DNA from: Halomonas sp. TD01
GTDB taxonomy: Bacteria > Pseudomonadota > Gammaproteobacteria > Pseudomonadales > Halomonadaceae
NCBI RefSeq assembly: GCF_923868895.1
Contig: NZ_OV350343.1
Span: 3,844,001-3,908,000 of the forward strand
Direction: 5' to 3'
Length of the DNA stretch: 64,000 bases
How positions within the stretch are numbered: position 1 is the first letter of the stretch; each line of letters begins with the position of its first letter. The position numbers and the translations under genes are program-made. Positions 44,096 through 52,817 of this stretch are shown in pieces. The notes under the pieces are model-generated. The model did no database searches. It was given only the letters and a program-made list of their open reading frames with translations, and was not told the DNA's origin.

Positions 44096-44980
44096 TTATT
44101 GGCCAACCTCATGGTCTGCCAACTTTTCTAAAGCGCGCACAATACCTGCGTGATCCCAATCTTCGCCCCCGTTGGCGGCACACGCTTGGAACAACTGCTG
44201 TGCATTGGCGGTGCCTGGCAATGACAGGTTTAACGTTTTGGCACCTTCTAACGCTAAGTTGAGATCTTTCTGGTGCAGACGAACGCGGAACCCAGGCTCA
44301 AAGGTGCGCTTGATCATGCGCTCGCCATGAACATCGAGTATTTTCGATTGAGCTAAACCGCCCATTAATGATTCACGCACTTTAGCAACATCAGCACCTG
44401 CTTTAGAGGCAAACAGCAACCCTTCTGCTACTGCTTCAATGGTCAGTGCTACCACAATCTGGTTAGCCACTTTGCACGTCTGACCTGCACCGTGGCCGCC
44501 AATGTGGGTAATCGTCTTCCCAACAACGTCCAGGTATGGCTTGGCTCGCTCAAACCCTTCCGTTGTTGCACCCACCATAATGGTAAGCGCGGCGTTAATC
44601 GCACCACCTTCACCACCAGAAACCGGCGCATCGACAAATTCCCCGCCTGCATCGGTAATCCGCTTGGCAAATGCCTGAGTCTGCATCGGGGCAATGGAGC
44701 TCATATCAATCACCAGAGTGCCGGGCTTCAGGCCTTCAATCACGCCTTCCTCACCAAATAATACGCTTTCGACATCGGGCGTGTCGGGCACCATGGTGAT
44801 AATGACGTCAGACGCTTCAGCAACCGCTTTGGGTGAAGCGACTTCACTCATGCCTTTTTCGGCAAGCGCAGCATCCAATGTGCCGCGTTTAACGGTCACC
44901 AACGAGTGACCAGCGTCGAGCAGGTGGCCCGCCATAGGACGACCCATAATGCCTAAACCAATAAAACCGATCTTACTCAT
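44096..44980 (-). CDS. glxR: 2-hydroxy-3-oxopropionate (tartronate semialdehyde) reductase
   Basis: 294 codons from ATG 44980, with GGAGAA upstream; the longer frame from 45013 lacks support. It reduces tartronate semialdehyde to D-glycerate with NAD(P)H. It is a beta-hydroxyacid dehydrogenase: N-terminal Rossmann motif GFIGLGIMGRPMAGHLLDAG, substrate signature FVDAPVSGGEGGAINAALTI, and catalytic Lys in the GHGAGQTCKVANQIVVAL block. It is third in the gcl-hyi-glxR order, as in other glyoxylate-utilising bacteria. Confidence 0.95.
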   Translation of the reverse strand: MSKIGFIGLGIMGRPMAGHLLDAGHSLVTVKRGTLDAALAEKGMSEVASPKAVAEASDVIITMVPDTPDVESVLFGEEGVIEGLKPGTLVIDMSSIAPMQTQAFAKRITDAGGEFVDAPVSGGEGGAINAALTIMVGATTEGFERAKPYLDVVGKTITHIGGHGAGQTCKVANQIVVALTIEAVAEGLLFASKAGADVAKVRESLMGGLAQSKILDVHGERMIKRTFEPGFRVRLHQKDLNLALEGAKTLNLSLPGTANAQQLFQACAANGGEDWDHAGIVRALEKLADHEVGQ

Positions 44981-45089
44981 AATTGTTCTCCATTCGCGTC
45001 TTTCAGAAACCAACCTATTGTTTCCAAATGATTTAGATTTCTTGAATTATCGACTATCTACTCACTTGCCTGCTTTAAGTCACACAGGG

Positions 45090-45866
45090 TTAACGCGCCT
45101 TATCTAACCAACCCAAACCTTCGACTGTCGTGGTCTTGGGCTTGTACTCGCAGCCAATCCAGCCGTCATAGCCAAGCTGCTGTAGGTGGCTAAATAAGAA
45201 GGGATAATTGATCTCACCTGTTCCTGGCTCATGGCGCCCTGGGTTATCCGCCAGCTGCACGTGAGCGACACGCGCGAAATGCTTTTCAATAGTGGGCGCA
45301 AGATCGCCCTCCATGATTTGCATGTGATAGATGTCGTACTGCAGCTTTAAATTATCACTGCCGACTTCGTCAAAAAGTGCCAACGCCTGTTCGGTGCGAT
45401 TAAGGAAAAAGCCTGGGATGTCACGGGTGTTGATAGGTTCTGCAAGCAGCAAAATGCCGGCTGCTTTGAGTTTTTCGGCAGCGTAGCGAAGGTTTTCGAC
45501 CAAGGTACGGTGAGCCTCAGCATCACTAACGCCCTCAGGCTTAATACCCGCAAGACAGTTCACCTGCTTGCACTCAAGCGCAGTGGCATAGTCGATCGCT
45601 TTATCCACACCGGCGCGAAACTCTTCTACCCGGTCGGGATGACAAGCAATGCCTCGCTCGCCGGCTCCCCAATCTCCCGCAGGTAAGTTGTGCAGCACTT
45701 GGGTTAGGCCATTCGCATCCAAGCGCTGCTTGATGTCAGCTGCCGCATAGTCATAGGGAAAAAGGTACTCAACCCCTTTAAAGCCCGCCTTTGCGGCGGC
45801 CTCAAAGCGATCAAGAAAATCGACTTCAGTGAACAGCATACTGAGATTCGCGGCAAACTTAGCCAT
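45090..45866 (-). CDS. hyi: Hydroxypyruvate isomerase
   Basis: 258 codons, ATG preceded by GGAGAAC. It interconverts hydroxypyruvate and tartronate semialdehyde. It is a xylose-isomerase-like TIM barrel: FTEVDFLDRFEAAAKAGFKG at the N-terminus, LLLAEPINTRDIPGFFL with the metal-binding Glu, LKLQYDIYHMQIMEGDL, and VQLADNPGRHEPGTGEINYP. It lies 68 bp downstream of gcl and 109 bp upstream of glxR on the same strand, so it is probably in one operon. Confidence 0.95.
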   Translation of the reverse strand: MAKFAANLSMLFTEVDFLDRFEAAAKAGFKGVEYLFPYDYAAADIKQRLDANGLTQVLHNLPAGDWGAGERGIACHPDRVEEFRAGVDKAIDYATALECKQVNCLAGIKPEGVSDAEAHRTLVENLRYAAEKLKAAGILLLAEPINTRDIPGFFLNRTEQALALFDEVGSDNLKLQYDIYHMQIMEGDLAPTIEKHFARVAHVQLADNPGRHEPGTGEINYPFLFSHLQQLGYDGWIGCEYKPKTTTVEGLGWLDKAR

Positions 45867-45934
45867 AGTGTTCTCCTAACGTTTTAGCGTCTTAATAACG
45901 ACTTCAGCGACTTGCCTGGAAGCACCTTGGTGCG

Positions 45935-47722
45935 TTACGTCAGGCTGGCAATAGAGCTCGGTGCATCGGTAAGGTTTTCAGCTAACGCTTCGAACTCATT
46001 AACCCCATCAAGGTCAGTGCCCATCGAGATATTGGTAACGCGCTCTAGAATAATTTCCACCACGACCGGCACGCGGTATTGGCGCATTAGCTCACGCGCT
46101 TTCTCTAACGCAGGCGCAATCTCATCGGGTGTAGTGACACGTAGCGCTTTACAGCCAAGGCCTTCAGCAACCGACACGTGATCTACGCCATACTCAGCGA
46201 GCGCCGCTTCTTCGTCGGTATAGTTGATGTTCTTGAACGAGAGCTGGACACAGTAATCCATGTCGAAGCCACGCTGGGCCTGACGAATCAAACCGAGGTA
46301 GGAGTTGTTCACCAGCACGTGGATATACGGCAAGTTAAACTGTGCCCCAACCGCTAGCTCCTCTACCATAAACTGGAAGTCGTAATCGCCAGACAGCGCA
46401 ACCACTTCGGCATCAGGGTCGGCACGGCAAACACCCAGTGCCGCAGGCACTGTCCAGCCTAGCGGCCCAGCTTGGCCACAGTTAATCCAGTGCCGGGGCT
46501 TGTACACATGCAGGAACTGAGCGCCGGCAATCTGAGACAAACCGATGGTGCTGATATAGCGTGCATTCTTACCAAAAACTTTGTTCATCTCTTCGTAAAC
46601 ACGCTGGGGTTTCACCGGCACGTTATCGAAGTGAGTTTTGCGCAGTAGTGTGCGTTTACGTTCCTGACACTCTTGTGCCCAGGCACTACGATTTTTCAGC
46701 TGTCCGCTGGCCTTCATTTCACGAGCGACGTCGATAAACAGGTCTAGGGCAAGCTTTGCATCAGAAACGATGCCGTAGTCAGGCCCGAAAATACGACCTA
46801 TTTGCGTTGGCTCAATATCAACGTGAACAAATTTTCTATCTTTTGTATACGTTTCTACATTACCAGTGTGTCGGTTGGCCCAACGATTACCAATTCCCAT
46901 GACAAAGTCAGAGGCCAGCATGGTCGCATTACCGTATCGATGCGACGTTTGGAGCCCTACCATGCCTGCCATTAACGGGTGGTCATCCGGGATCGTTCCC
47001 CACCCCATCAGCGTCGGGATGACTGGCACACCGGTTAGCTCGGCAAATTCAACTAATTGCTCGGCAGCATCGGCGTTGATGATGCCACCACCGGCAACGA
47101 TCAGCGGCTTATCGGCTTCGTTAAGCATCGTCAGTGCTTTTTCAATTTGGGCACGTGATGCTGAGGGTTTATAAGCCGGAAGTGATTCGTAGGTGTCCGG
47201 ATCGAACTCGATTTCGCTCATCTGTACATCGATGGGCAGGTCGATCAGTACCGGTCCAGGGCGACTAGAACGCATGATCTGGAAGGCTTTCTGGAAAGCA
47301 CGCGGCACCTGAGCAGGCTCCATCACCGTCACGGACCATTTGGTCACTGGGCCAGCAATCGTCTGAATGTCGACGGCCTGGAAGTCTTCTTTATGCATCT
47401 TGGCGCGGGGAGCTTGGCCAGTGATACATAGAATCGGAATTGAATCAGCACTGGCAGAATACAACCCCGTAATCATATCCGTGCCCGCGGGGCCAGAGGT
47501 ACCGATGCACACACCAATGTTGCCAGCAGTTGTACGGGTATACCCTTCCGCCATGTGTGAAGCACCTTCCACGTGGCGTGCTAGCACATGGTCCACCCCA
47601 CCCACTTTACGCATCGCAGCGTAGAAAGGGTTGATCGCAGCACCTGGAACACCAAAGGCAACATCAACACCTTCTTTTTTCAGGACGTGAATGGCGGCTT
47701 CTGCAGCTGTCATTTTGGCCAT
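45935..47722 (-). CDS. gcl: Glyoxylate carboligase (tartronate semialdehyde synthase)
   Basis: 595 codons from ATG 47722, with GAGGAG eight bases upstream. It is ThDP/FAD-dependent and condenses two glyoxylate to tartronate semialdehyde plus CO2. The N-terminal [20 protein letters not shown] is the Gcl hallmark, in which the usual ThDP glutamate is replaced. ThDP/Mg site: [20 protein letters not shown] ... [10 protein letters not shown]. It is first gene of the gcl-hyi-glxR operon. The upstream 350 bp hold both an IclR-type and a GntR-type operator. Confidence 0.96.
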   Translation of the reverse strand: MAKMTAAEAAIHVLKKEGVDVAFGVPGAAINPFYAAMRKVGGVDHVLARHVEGASHMAEGYTRTTAGNIGVCIGTSGPAGTDMITGLYSASADSIPILCITGQAPRAKMHKEDFQAVDIQTIAGPVTKWSVTVMEPAQVPRAFQKAFQIMRSSRPGPVLIDLPIDVQMSEIEFDPDTYESLPAYKPSASRAQIEKALTMLNEADKPLIVAGGGIINADAAEQLVEFAELTGVPVIPTLMGWGTIPDDHPLMAGMVGLQTSHRYGNATMLASDFVMGIGNRWANRHTGNVETYTKDRKFVHVDIEPTQIGRIFGPDYGIVSDAKLALDLFIDVAREMKASGQLKNRSAWAQECQERKRTLLRKTHFDNVPVKPQRVYEEMNKVFGKNARYISTIGLSQIAGAQFLHVYKPRHWINCGQAGPLGWTVPAALGVCRADPDAEVVALSGDYDFQFMVEELAVGAQFNLPYIHVLVNNSYLGLIRQAQRGFDMDYCVQLSFKNINYTDEEAALAEYGVDHVSVAEGLGCKALRVTTPDEIAPALEKARELMRQYRVPVVVEIILERVTNISMGTDLDGVNEFEALAENLTDAPSSIASLT

Positions 47723-47774
47723 CACAACTTCTCCTCGAAGATTGAATACATTTAGTATTCATTTTTGTATTTAA

Positions 47775-47788
47775 TTTTGTATACGAGA
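47775..47788. promoter_or_regulatory. TTGTATAC-type site before gcl (GntR candidate)
   Basis: TTTTGTATACGAGA lies about 55 bp upstream of the gcl start and shares the TTGTATAC core with the uraD palindrome. Confidence 0.5.
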
Positions 47789-47828
47789 CAATATTCAAAG
47801 TATGCGCCATCCAACGCACTGTCAATAT

Positions 47829-47851
47829 TTAATGGAAAATATTTCCATTAA
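47829..47851. promoter_or_regulatory. IclR/AllR-type operator before gcl
   Basis: A perfect 23-bp palindrome whose core is TGGAAAATATTTCCA (47833-47847). The sequence matches the TGGAA...TTCCA form established for IclR and AllR of enterobacteria. It lies about 107 bp upstream of the gcl start and about 225 bp beyond the stop of the IclR-family gene. Confidence 0.8.
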
Positions 47852-48074
47852 AATCAGAAGACGCAATAAAAAACATTTAAAATCAGATATTTGAAAGCCA
47901 CTATATTGCGTATAAATACGTATAAGGGAGCACAAGCGTTGCTAACGAAACGCTCTCGGTATTGGTAAAAACAGGCATGCCAATCGGACCGGTGCTTTTG
48001 CATCCAGTCCATACAGTGGTAAACATTTTGTAGATTTAACCCCGCATGCAGAGTGCTATTGCCGCCTGCAACGC

Positions 48075-48872
48075 CTAACCATCGCGTTTCGCAAGGGCTT
48101 GGTCGTGTCCTAGCATGTCGGAGATTGTTCTCGCGGCCTCTTGCACCAGCGCTTGCAGCTTGGTTCGCTCATCCTCGGCAAATTCATGCACAGGCACCAT
48201 AATACTAACGACACCCTCCACTACCCCATCATGGTTGTAGAGCGGGTAGGCGATCGATGAAATACCAAAGTGATAGTAAGAATCTGCAATGACATAACCA
48301 CGCTGACGGTCTTCCTGAACTAAGTCCCACAGAACATCACGCCGGATGGGTGCACCGAGTTCTTTATTAAGCAGTTGATCATCAGGGTAGAGCGATTCAA
48401 ATTCCTCTTTTGAGAGGTCTGTCAGAAGCAGCCGCCCTAATGAAGTGCAGTGCAGTGGAATTCTTGTTCCTACGCTAACGCGACGAATCGTGGCGTTAGT
48501 GGCACCCACACGGGCCACATAAACTGCATCCCTTCCATCCCTAACGGCAATGTGACTTGAGCAGCCAGTCTGCTCGCATAGCGACTCAATAACCGGATGG
48601 CCTACCTGTACAACATCTAATGAGGCCACATATTCAAAGCCCAGCTTCAGCACGTTAACACCCAGCGAGTACAATCCGGTTACCGGGTGATGACGAAGAA
48701 ACCCCATATGTTCCAAGGTCTGTACTGCACGATACGAAGTCGACTGGGGATAGCCAACGCGTTTAACGATCTCGGCAAAACTCATCTCACGATGATGACG
48801 ATTGAGTTCCATTAAAATCGTCAGCCCTCGTTCAAGCGCGGGAATTAAATGCTTTTTTTCCTTATCACTCAT
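48075..48872 (-). CDS. IclR-family transcriptional regulator (AllR-like)
   Basis: 265 codons. The N-terminal winged helix (ALERGLTILMELNRHHREMS FAEIVKRVGYPQSTSYRAV in two adjoining blocks) is IclR-type. The C-terminal effector domain has HIAVRDGRDAVYVARVG, SVGTRIPLHCTSLGRLLLTD and GYVIADSYYHFGISSIAYPL. In enterobacteria AllR of this family represses gcl and allantoin genes and is released by glyoxylate. The match between its family and the palindrome before gcl supports the same role here. It is the gene immediately upstream of gcl, on the same strand. Confidence 0.88.
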   Translation of the reverse strand: MSDKEKKHLIPALERGLTILMELNRHHREMSFAEIVKRVGYPQSTSYRAVQTLEHMGFLRHHPVTGLYSLGVNVLKLGFEYVASLDVVQVGHPVIESLCEQTGCSSHIAVRDGRDAVYVARVGATNATIRRVSVGTRIPLHCTSLGRLLLTDLSKEEFESLYPDDQLLNKELGAPIRRDVLWDLVQEDRQRGYVIADSYYHFGISSIAYPLYNHDGVVEGVVSIMVPVHEFAEDERTKLQALVQEAARTISDMLGHDQALAKRDG

Positions 48873-49008
48873 GGCGGGTTAACTCACTTCGTTATTTGTA
48901 TTATCGAGATAACGTAAAACCCCCAACGCCTGCGCAAATCTATCATTGGCCGATTGCCATTACGGCTATAAAGCAACCTTGGGCATTCGTTGAGGAACTC
49001 CGTTGATA

Positions 49009-49033
49009 CAGCAGCTAGCGGTGCTAGCTGCTG
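49009..49033. other. Hairpin between puuD and the IclR gene
   Basis: CAGCAGCTAGC and GCTAGCTGCTG pair over 11 bp with a GGT loop, 22 bp past the puuD stop. There is no T tract on either side, so it is a weak terminator or an RNA end-protecting hairpin. Confidence 0.55.
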
Positions 49034-49054
49034 ACGTCACAACGAACGAGCTGG

Positions 49055-50254
49055 CTACTCAGACCACGCTTGAATTAATGCGCGCTCTTCATCGCTCATA
49101 TTGGTCATGTTGCCAAGGGGCATGTAACCACTGGCCACCACCTGCTGAATGCTCTCTTTGTGATGCAAAATTTGATCAAGATTGTCGTAAGCAAAGCCAG
49201 CAGGGGGTGCAGAGAAACCAGGCTGGGAAGGCGACTGGGCATGGCACGCGACACAGCGCTGTTCAATAACCATTTGCACATCGGCAATATCCGGCCCACT
49301 TTCTGTATTGGAATTAATCTGCTGGCTACTCGGCATCCCTATCCAGAACGCCACCATAATCAAGAGAACGCCTACTGCAGGATAACCAGGCTGTATTTTC
49401 CCAGCGTGCATCAACACGAAGTACTGACGAATTAACGCACCCGCAAAAATCAACAGCGCCATGATTACCCACGCATGGGCATGAGAGTAGGCGAAAGAGT
49501 AGTGATTACTGATCATTAATAAGACAACGGGTAACGTAAAGTACGTATTGTGTACCGAACGTTGCTTACCACGTTTGCCGTCTAACGGATTTGGTGTTTC
49601 GCCTGCTTTCATCGCTTTAACAATGCGGCGTTGCCCAGGAATGATCCAAAAGAACACGTTGGCAGACATCGCCGTGGCCATAACAGCCCCGGTCAATAAA
49701 AATGCGGCACGGCCTGAGAACATTTGAGTGCTCAGGTACGCCACCACCACCATCATGATCGCAACACCAATACTTAATAGGCCATCGCGCTCCATGTTGG
49801 GGCTGATGCGCTTACACATTTCGTTGTAAACCACCCAACCCAATAACAAAAAGGTCAGCGCCAAAACATTGGCCTGCCAGCCCGTCATATTGGCAGCCCA
49901 CTCCCAGTTACTGTTCGGATTGACCAGATAGAAGCCGGGATTGACCATGTACAAAATAATGAATAAGGCGAAACCTGATAACCAGGTGGTATAAGCCTTC
50001 CAGAAGGACCAGTGGAGGTCATCAGGCAGCTTTTCCGGACTGGTGGCATATTTCTGATTGTGATAGAAGCCGCCACCGTGCACGGCCCACATCTCACCAA
50101 ACACGCCTTTTTTGCGGCAGTTTTCATCTTTAGGGGATTTTAAGCCGTTATCTAGCATGACAAAGTAGATAGACTCACCAATCCAGGCAATCGCGGCAAT
50201 AACGTGTAGCCAGCGAAGCATAAAATTAGAAAAATCAATTAAGTAGGACAGCAT
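49055..50254 (-). CDS. puuD: Membrane urate hydroxylase with C-terminal cytochrome c domain
   Basis: 399 codons, SD GAGGAAG before ATG 50254. It oxidises urate to 5-hydroxyisourate. The N-terminal ~300 residues form an eight- or nine-span membrane domain (LRWLHVIAAIAWIGESIYFV with conserved His; later NHYSFAYSHAHAWVIMALLI). The C-terminal ~85 residues are a c-type cytochrome domain with the haem site CVACH and an axial Met near GYMPLGNMTNMS. It passes electrons to the respiratory chain instead of making H2O2 as soluble uricase does. It is followed downstream by the IclR gene and preceded by hiuH at 92 bp. Confidence 0.93.
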   Translation of the reverse strand: MLSYLIDFSNFMLRWLHVIAAIAWIGESIYFVMLDNGLKSPKDENCRKKGVFGEMWAVHGGGFYHNQKYATSPEKLPDDLHWSFWKAYTTWLSGFALFIILYMVNPGFYLVNPNSNWEWAANMTGWQANVLALTFLLLGWVVYNEMCKRISPNMERDGLLSIGVAIMMVVVAYLSTQMFSGRAAFLLTGAVMATAMSANVFFWIIPGQRRIVKAMKAGETPNPLDGKRGKQRSVHNTYFTLPVVLLMISNHYSFAYSHAHAWVIMALLIFAGALIRQYFVLMHAGKIQPGYPAVGVLLIMVAFWIGMPSSQQINSNTESGPDIADVQMVIEQRCVACHAQSPSQPGFSAPPAGFAYDNLDQILHHKESIQQVVASGYMPLGNMTNMSDEERALIQAWSE

Positions 50255-50346
50255 GTCGGCTTCCTCGCCTCATTTGTTTGTTGTTAGTCGGCAGCATTAG
50301 ATTTTTTATCAGGGCTATTTTTATCAGGACTATTTTTCAAGTCTCT

Positions 50347-50700
50347 TTAACTGCCGCGATACGTCGAGTAAGCATAGGGCGATAGCAGTAATGGCACGTG
50401 ATAGTGCTGTGTGGCGTCATTAACCCCGAAGCGAAGCGGTATCACGTTTAAGAATGCTGGCTCCTTAACCCGGTCACCCCGGCTTGCGAAGTAAGCCCCT
50501 GCATGAAATTCCAACTCGTACTCCCCTTCTTGTAACTCAGCGCCGTCTAATATGGGGCGGTCACAGCGGCCATCATCATTGGTGGTTACCGTTTTGAGAA
50601 ATCTGCGTTCGCCATTAACCACGCAATACAGATCAATTTTGATCCCCTTGCCTGGGCAGCCTTGCGCAGTATCTAGAACATGAGTCGTCACGTAACCCAT
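50347..50700 (-). CDS. hiuH: 5-hydroxyisourate hydrolase
   Basis: 117 codons, SD GGAGAAAC before ATG 50700. A transthyretin-like protein that hydrolyses 5-hydroxyisourate to OHCU, the substrate of UraD. The N-terminal THVLDTAQGCPGKG carries the active-site His, and the protein ends with the diagnostic YRGS (YAYSTYRGS). It lacks a signal peptide and is cytoplasmic. It is first of a probable hiuH-puuD unit. Confidence 0.96.
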   Translation of the reverse strand: MGYVTTHVLDTAQGCPGKGIKIDLYCVVNGERRFLKTVTTNDDGRCDRPILDGAELQEGEYELEFHAGAYFASRGDRVKEPAFLNVIPLRFGVNDATQHYHVPLLLSPYAYSTYRGS

Positions 50701-50860
50701 CGGTTTCTCCTATACTTTTTAATGTAATTACTACTGTTGCTGCGTCCCTGCCATATGTCACAGCTATCAGAAAGCAGCTCACAAATGGGTAACACTCGAC
50801 GCAGCCCAAACCCTCATGACTACATTTTTATATAAAAAATCGACACATTTCAAAGAATTT

Positions 50861-50870
50861 TTGTATACAT
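50861..50870. promoter_or_regulatory. TTGTATACAT site before hiuH (GntR candidate)
   Basis: TTGTATACAT lies about 160 bp upstream of hiuH in a 527-bp AT-rich divergent region shared with the permease. One base differs from the uraD palindrome core. Confidence 0.5.
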
Positions 50871-51153
50871 TTTTATTGGGCATCGCTGCTCACTCCATCT
50901 AACGCCCCGATTTGGACGCCGCGTCAGCTGGCTATATTTTCTTTTCTGGGCGACAACCAACCATAAAAATACGCTCGCCTAACAGGCAGATCGGCAGAAA
51001 ATAAAAATTAAATCAATGACTTAAATTCAAAAAAACAATCAAAAGGCCTGATGCAGCTTAGTTTTTATCCACGCTACTTGTCGTTTTGAAAGACGGTATT
51101 AGCCAAAGTGATAAGCATAAATAGGGCAAAATGATTTATTTTCAGCAGATTTT

Positions 51154-51163
51154 TTGTGTACAG
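51154..51163. promoter_or_regulatory. Degenerate TTGTGTACAG site before the purine permease
   Basis: A weaker version of the TTGTATACAA core, about 65 bp upstream of the permease start. The rest of 50701-51227 is AT-rich and holds no gene that I can support. Confidence 0.35.
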
Positions 51164-51227
51164 TACCAACCTCAATAATGAACAATAATTTCAAATCATT
51201 GAATACAACAACAATGGAGAGTCCCTT

Positions 51228-52682
51228 ATGAGTGACGCAATTGCCTCGTCGGAAGAGCGAGCGCGAATAGATGGAAAGAGCACCTCCCTCTTTGATTTTT
51301 ATGGAAAACCTAAATTCCTAAAGGTGCTGCCGCTTTCTCTTCAGCACCTACTGGCCATGATTGCTGGCGTGATAACACCACCTATTATCGTTGCCGGAGT
51401 CGTTGGCGCGAGCGTCGAAGAAAAGCTCCTGCTTATCCAGATAGCGGTACTGGCATCAGGTGTCTGTACCGTGTTCCATCTATACGGTGTGTGGAAATTC
51501 GGTGCGCGCTTACCTGCTATCTTTGGTGTCGGCTTTGCCTACGTACCGACACTTGTGGCGGTTGGCGCTCAGTATGGGATTGAAGGAATACTCGGCGCCC
51601 AGTTGATTGGCGGTATGACCATGGTCGTGGTGGGCTACTTCATCCAATATATACGCCACCTGTTCCCCCCTGTCGTGGCAGGAACAGTGGTATTGGTAAT
51701 CGGTCTATCGCTATATGACATCGCTATTCGCTATATGGCGGGCAGTGGAAACGTTAATGCTGCCAATTTTGGTGACCCCATTAATTGGATCGTCGCTGTC
51801 GTCACGTTACTCACTGTTTTAATTGCGGCTCAATTTGGTAAAGGGGTGATTAAGCTCTCAGCCATTATTGTGGGCATTGTGGTGGGCTATTTACTTTCCC
51901 TATCGCTGGGTTTGGTTAGTTTCGACAACGTAGCCAATGCATCCTGGGTAGCCGTTCCCAAAGTAATGCCATTTGAAATGGAGTTTCACGCAGCAGCCAT
52001 CGCTTCTATGGTCGTCATTTGTATTATCAACTCTGTTCAGACCATTGGTGATTTATCTGCCACGACCGTTGGCGGCATGAACCGTGAGCTAAAAACAAAA
52101 GAGCTTACCGGCGGCCTACTCGGCAATGGTTTAACCACTACCGTCAGCTCTTTCTTCGGCGCCCTGCCCACCTCTACGTTCAGCCAGAATGTTGGCATCG
52201 TAGCCATGACCAAGGTAATTAGCCGATACGTACTGGCGCTGGCAGGTATTTTTATGATTCTGGCGGGTCTCAGTCCGAAATTCGGCGCAATGATCACGAC
52301 GATTCCTTACCCCGTTCTAGGTGGTGCAACAATTACCGTGTTTGGCATGATTACCATGACCGGCATCCAGTTGCTGGTTAAAGATGAGATGTCTGCGCGC
52401 AATATGACCATCGTCGGCCTTTCCCTAGCACTAAGCTTAGGCATCGCTGCAGAGCCATCAGCTATCGAACAGTTTCCTGCGGTATTAAGAGATTTGATTG
52501 GTGGTGCCCCCATCGTTGTGGCCGCTATTACGGCTTTCACGCTGAATATCGTCCTACCCAAAAAATCTCTTTCAGATGAGGCTAAAGAAAGAGAAAAGAT
52601 TGCTAACGAAGATAAAGACACTAAGGAAGAAGCCAACAACCAGGGTGATAATCTTAGTCAACGCAGCGTTCATGCCGAATAA
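51228..52682 (+). CDS. NCS2-family purine (urate/xanthine) permease
   Basis: 484 codons, GGAG before ATG. A nucleobase:cation symporter-2 family inner-membrane carrier with about 14 spans. Signature blocks are LSLQHLLAMIAGVITPPIIV in TM1, the QTIGDLSATTVGG region with the substrate-binding Glu/Gln position, and FSQNVGIVAMTKVISRYV, the NCS2 motif. Placement beside hiuH and puuD makes urate or xanthine the likely substrate, like UacT/PucJ-type carriers. The C-terminal tail is highly charged and coiled (EKIANEDKDTKEEANNQGD). It is followed by a strong terminator. Confidence 0.92.
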   Translation: MSDAIASSEERARIDGKSTSLFDFYGKPKFLKVLPLSLQHLLAMIAGVITPPIIVAGVVGASVEEKLLLIQIAVLASGVCTVFHLYGVWKFGARLPAIFGVGFAYVPTLVAVGAQYGIEGILGAQLIGGMTMVVVGYFIQYIRHLFPPVVAGTVVLVIGLSLYDIAIRYMAGSGNVNAANFGDPINWIVAVVTLLTVLIAAQFGKGVIKLSAIIVGIVVGYLLSLSLGLVSFDNVANASWVAVPKVMPFEMEFHAAAIASMVVICIINSVQTIGDLSATTVGGMNRELKTKELTGGLLGNGLTTTVSSFFGALPTSTFSQNVGIVAMTKVISRYVLALAGIFMILAGLSPKFGAMITTIPYPVLGGATITVFGMITMTGIQLLVKDEMSARNMTIVGLSLALSLGIAAEPSAIEQFPAVLRDLIGGAPIVVAAITAFTLNIVLPKKSLSDEAKEREKIANEDKDTKEEANNQGDNLSQRSVHAE

Positions 52683-52747
52683 TGATGTGTTAATTAGCAA
52701 CAAGATCATCATTTAAAAGCCTTTATTTAAAACATATACGACGCTTT

Positions 52748-52777
52748 AGAACTGCCGCTAGCCCGGCAGTTCTATTT
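52748..52777 (+). terminator. Terminator after the purine permease
   Basis: AGAACTGCCG (52748-52757) pairs with CGGCAGTTCT (52764-52773), loop CTAGCC, followed by ATTTCTC. Confidence 0.8.
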
Positions 52778-52817
52778 CTCTATGCAGAACATAATAATGA
52801 GACTAATGGAGTGACAC

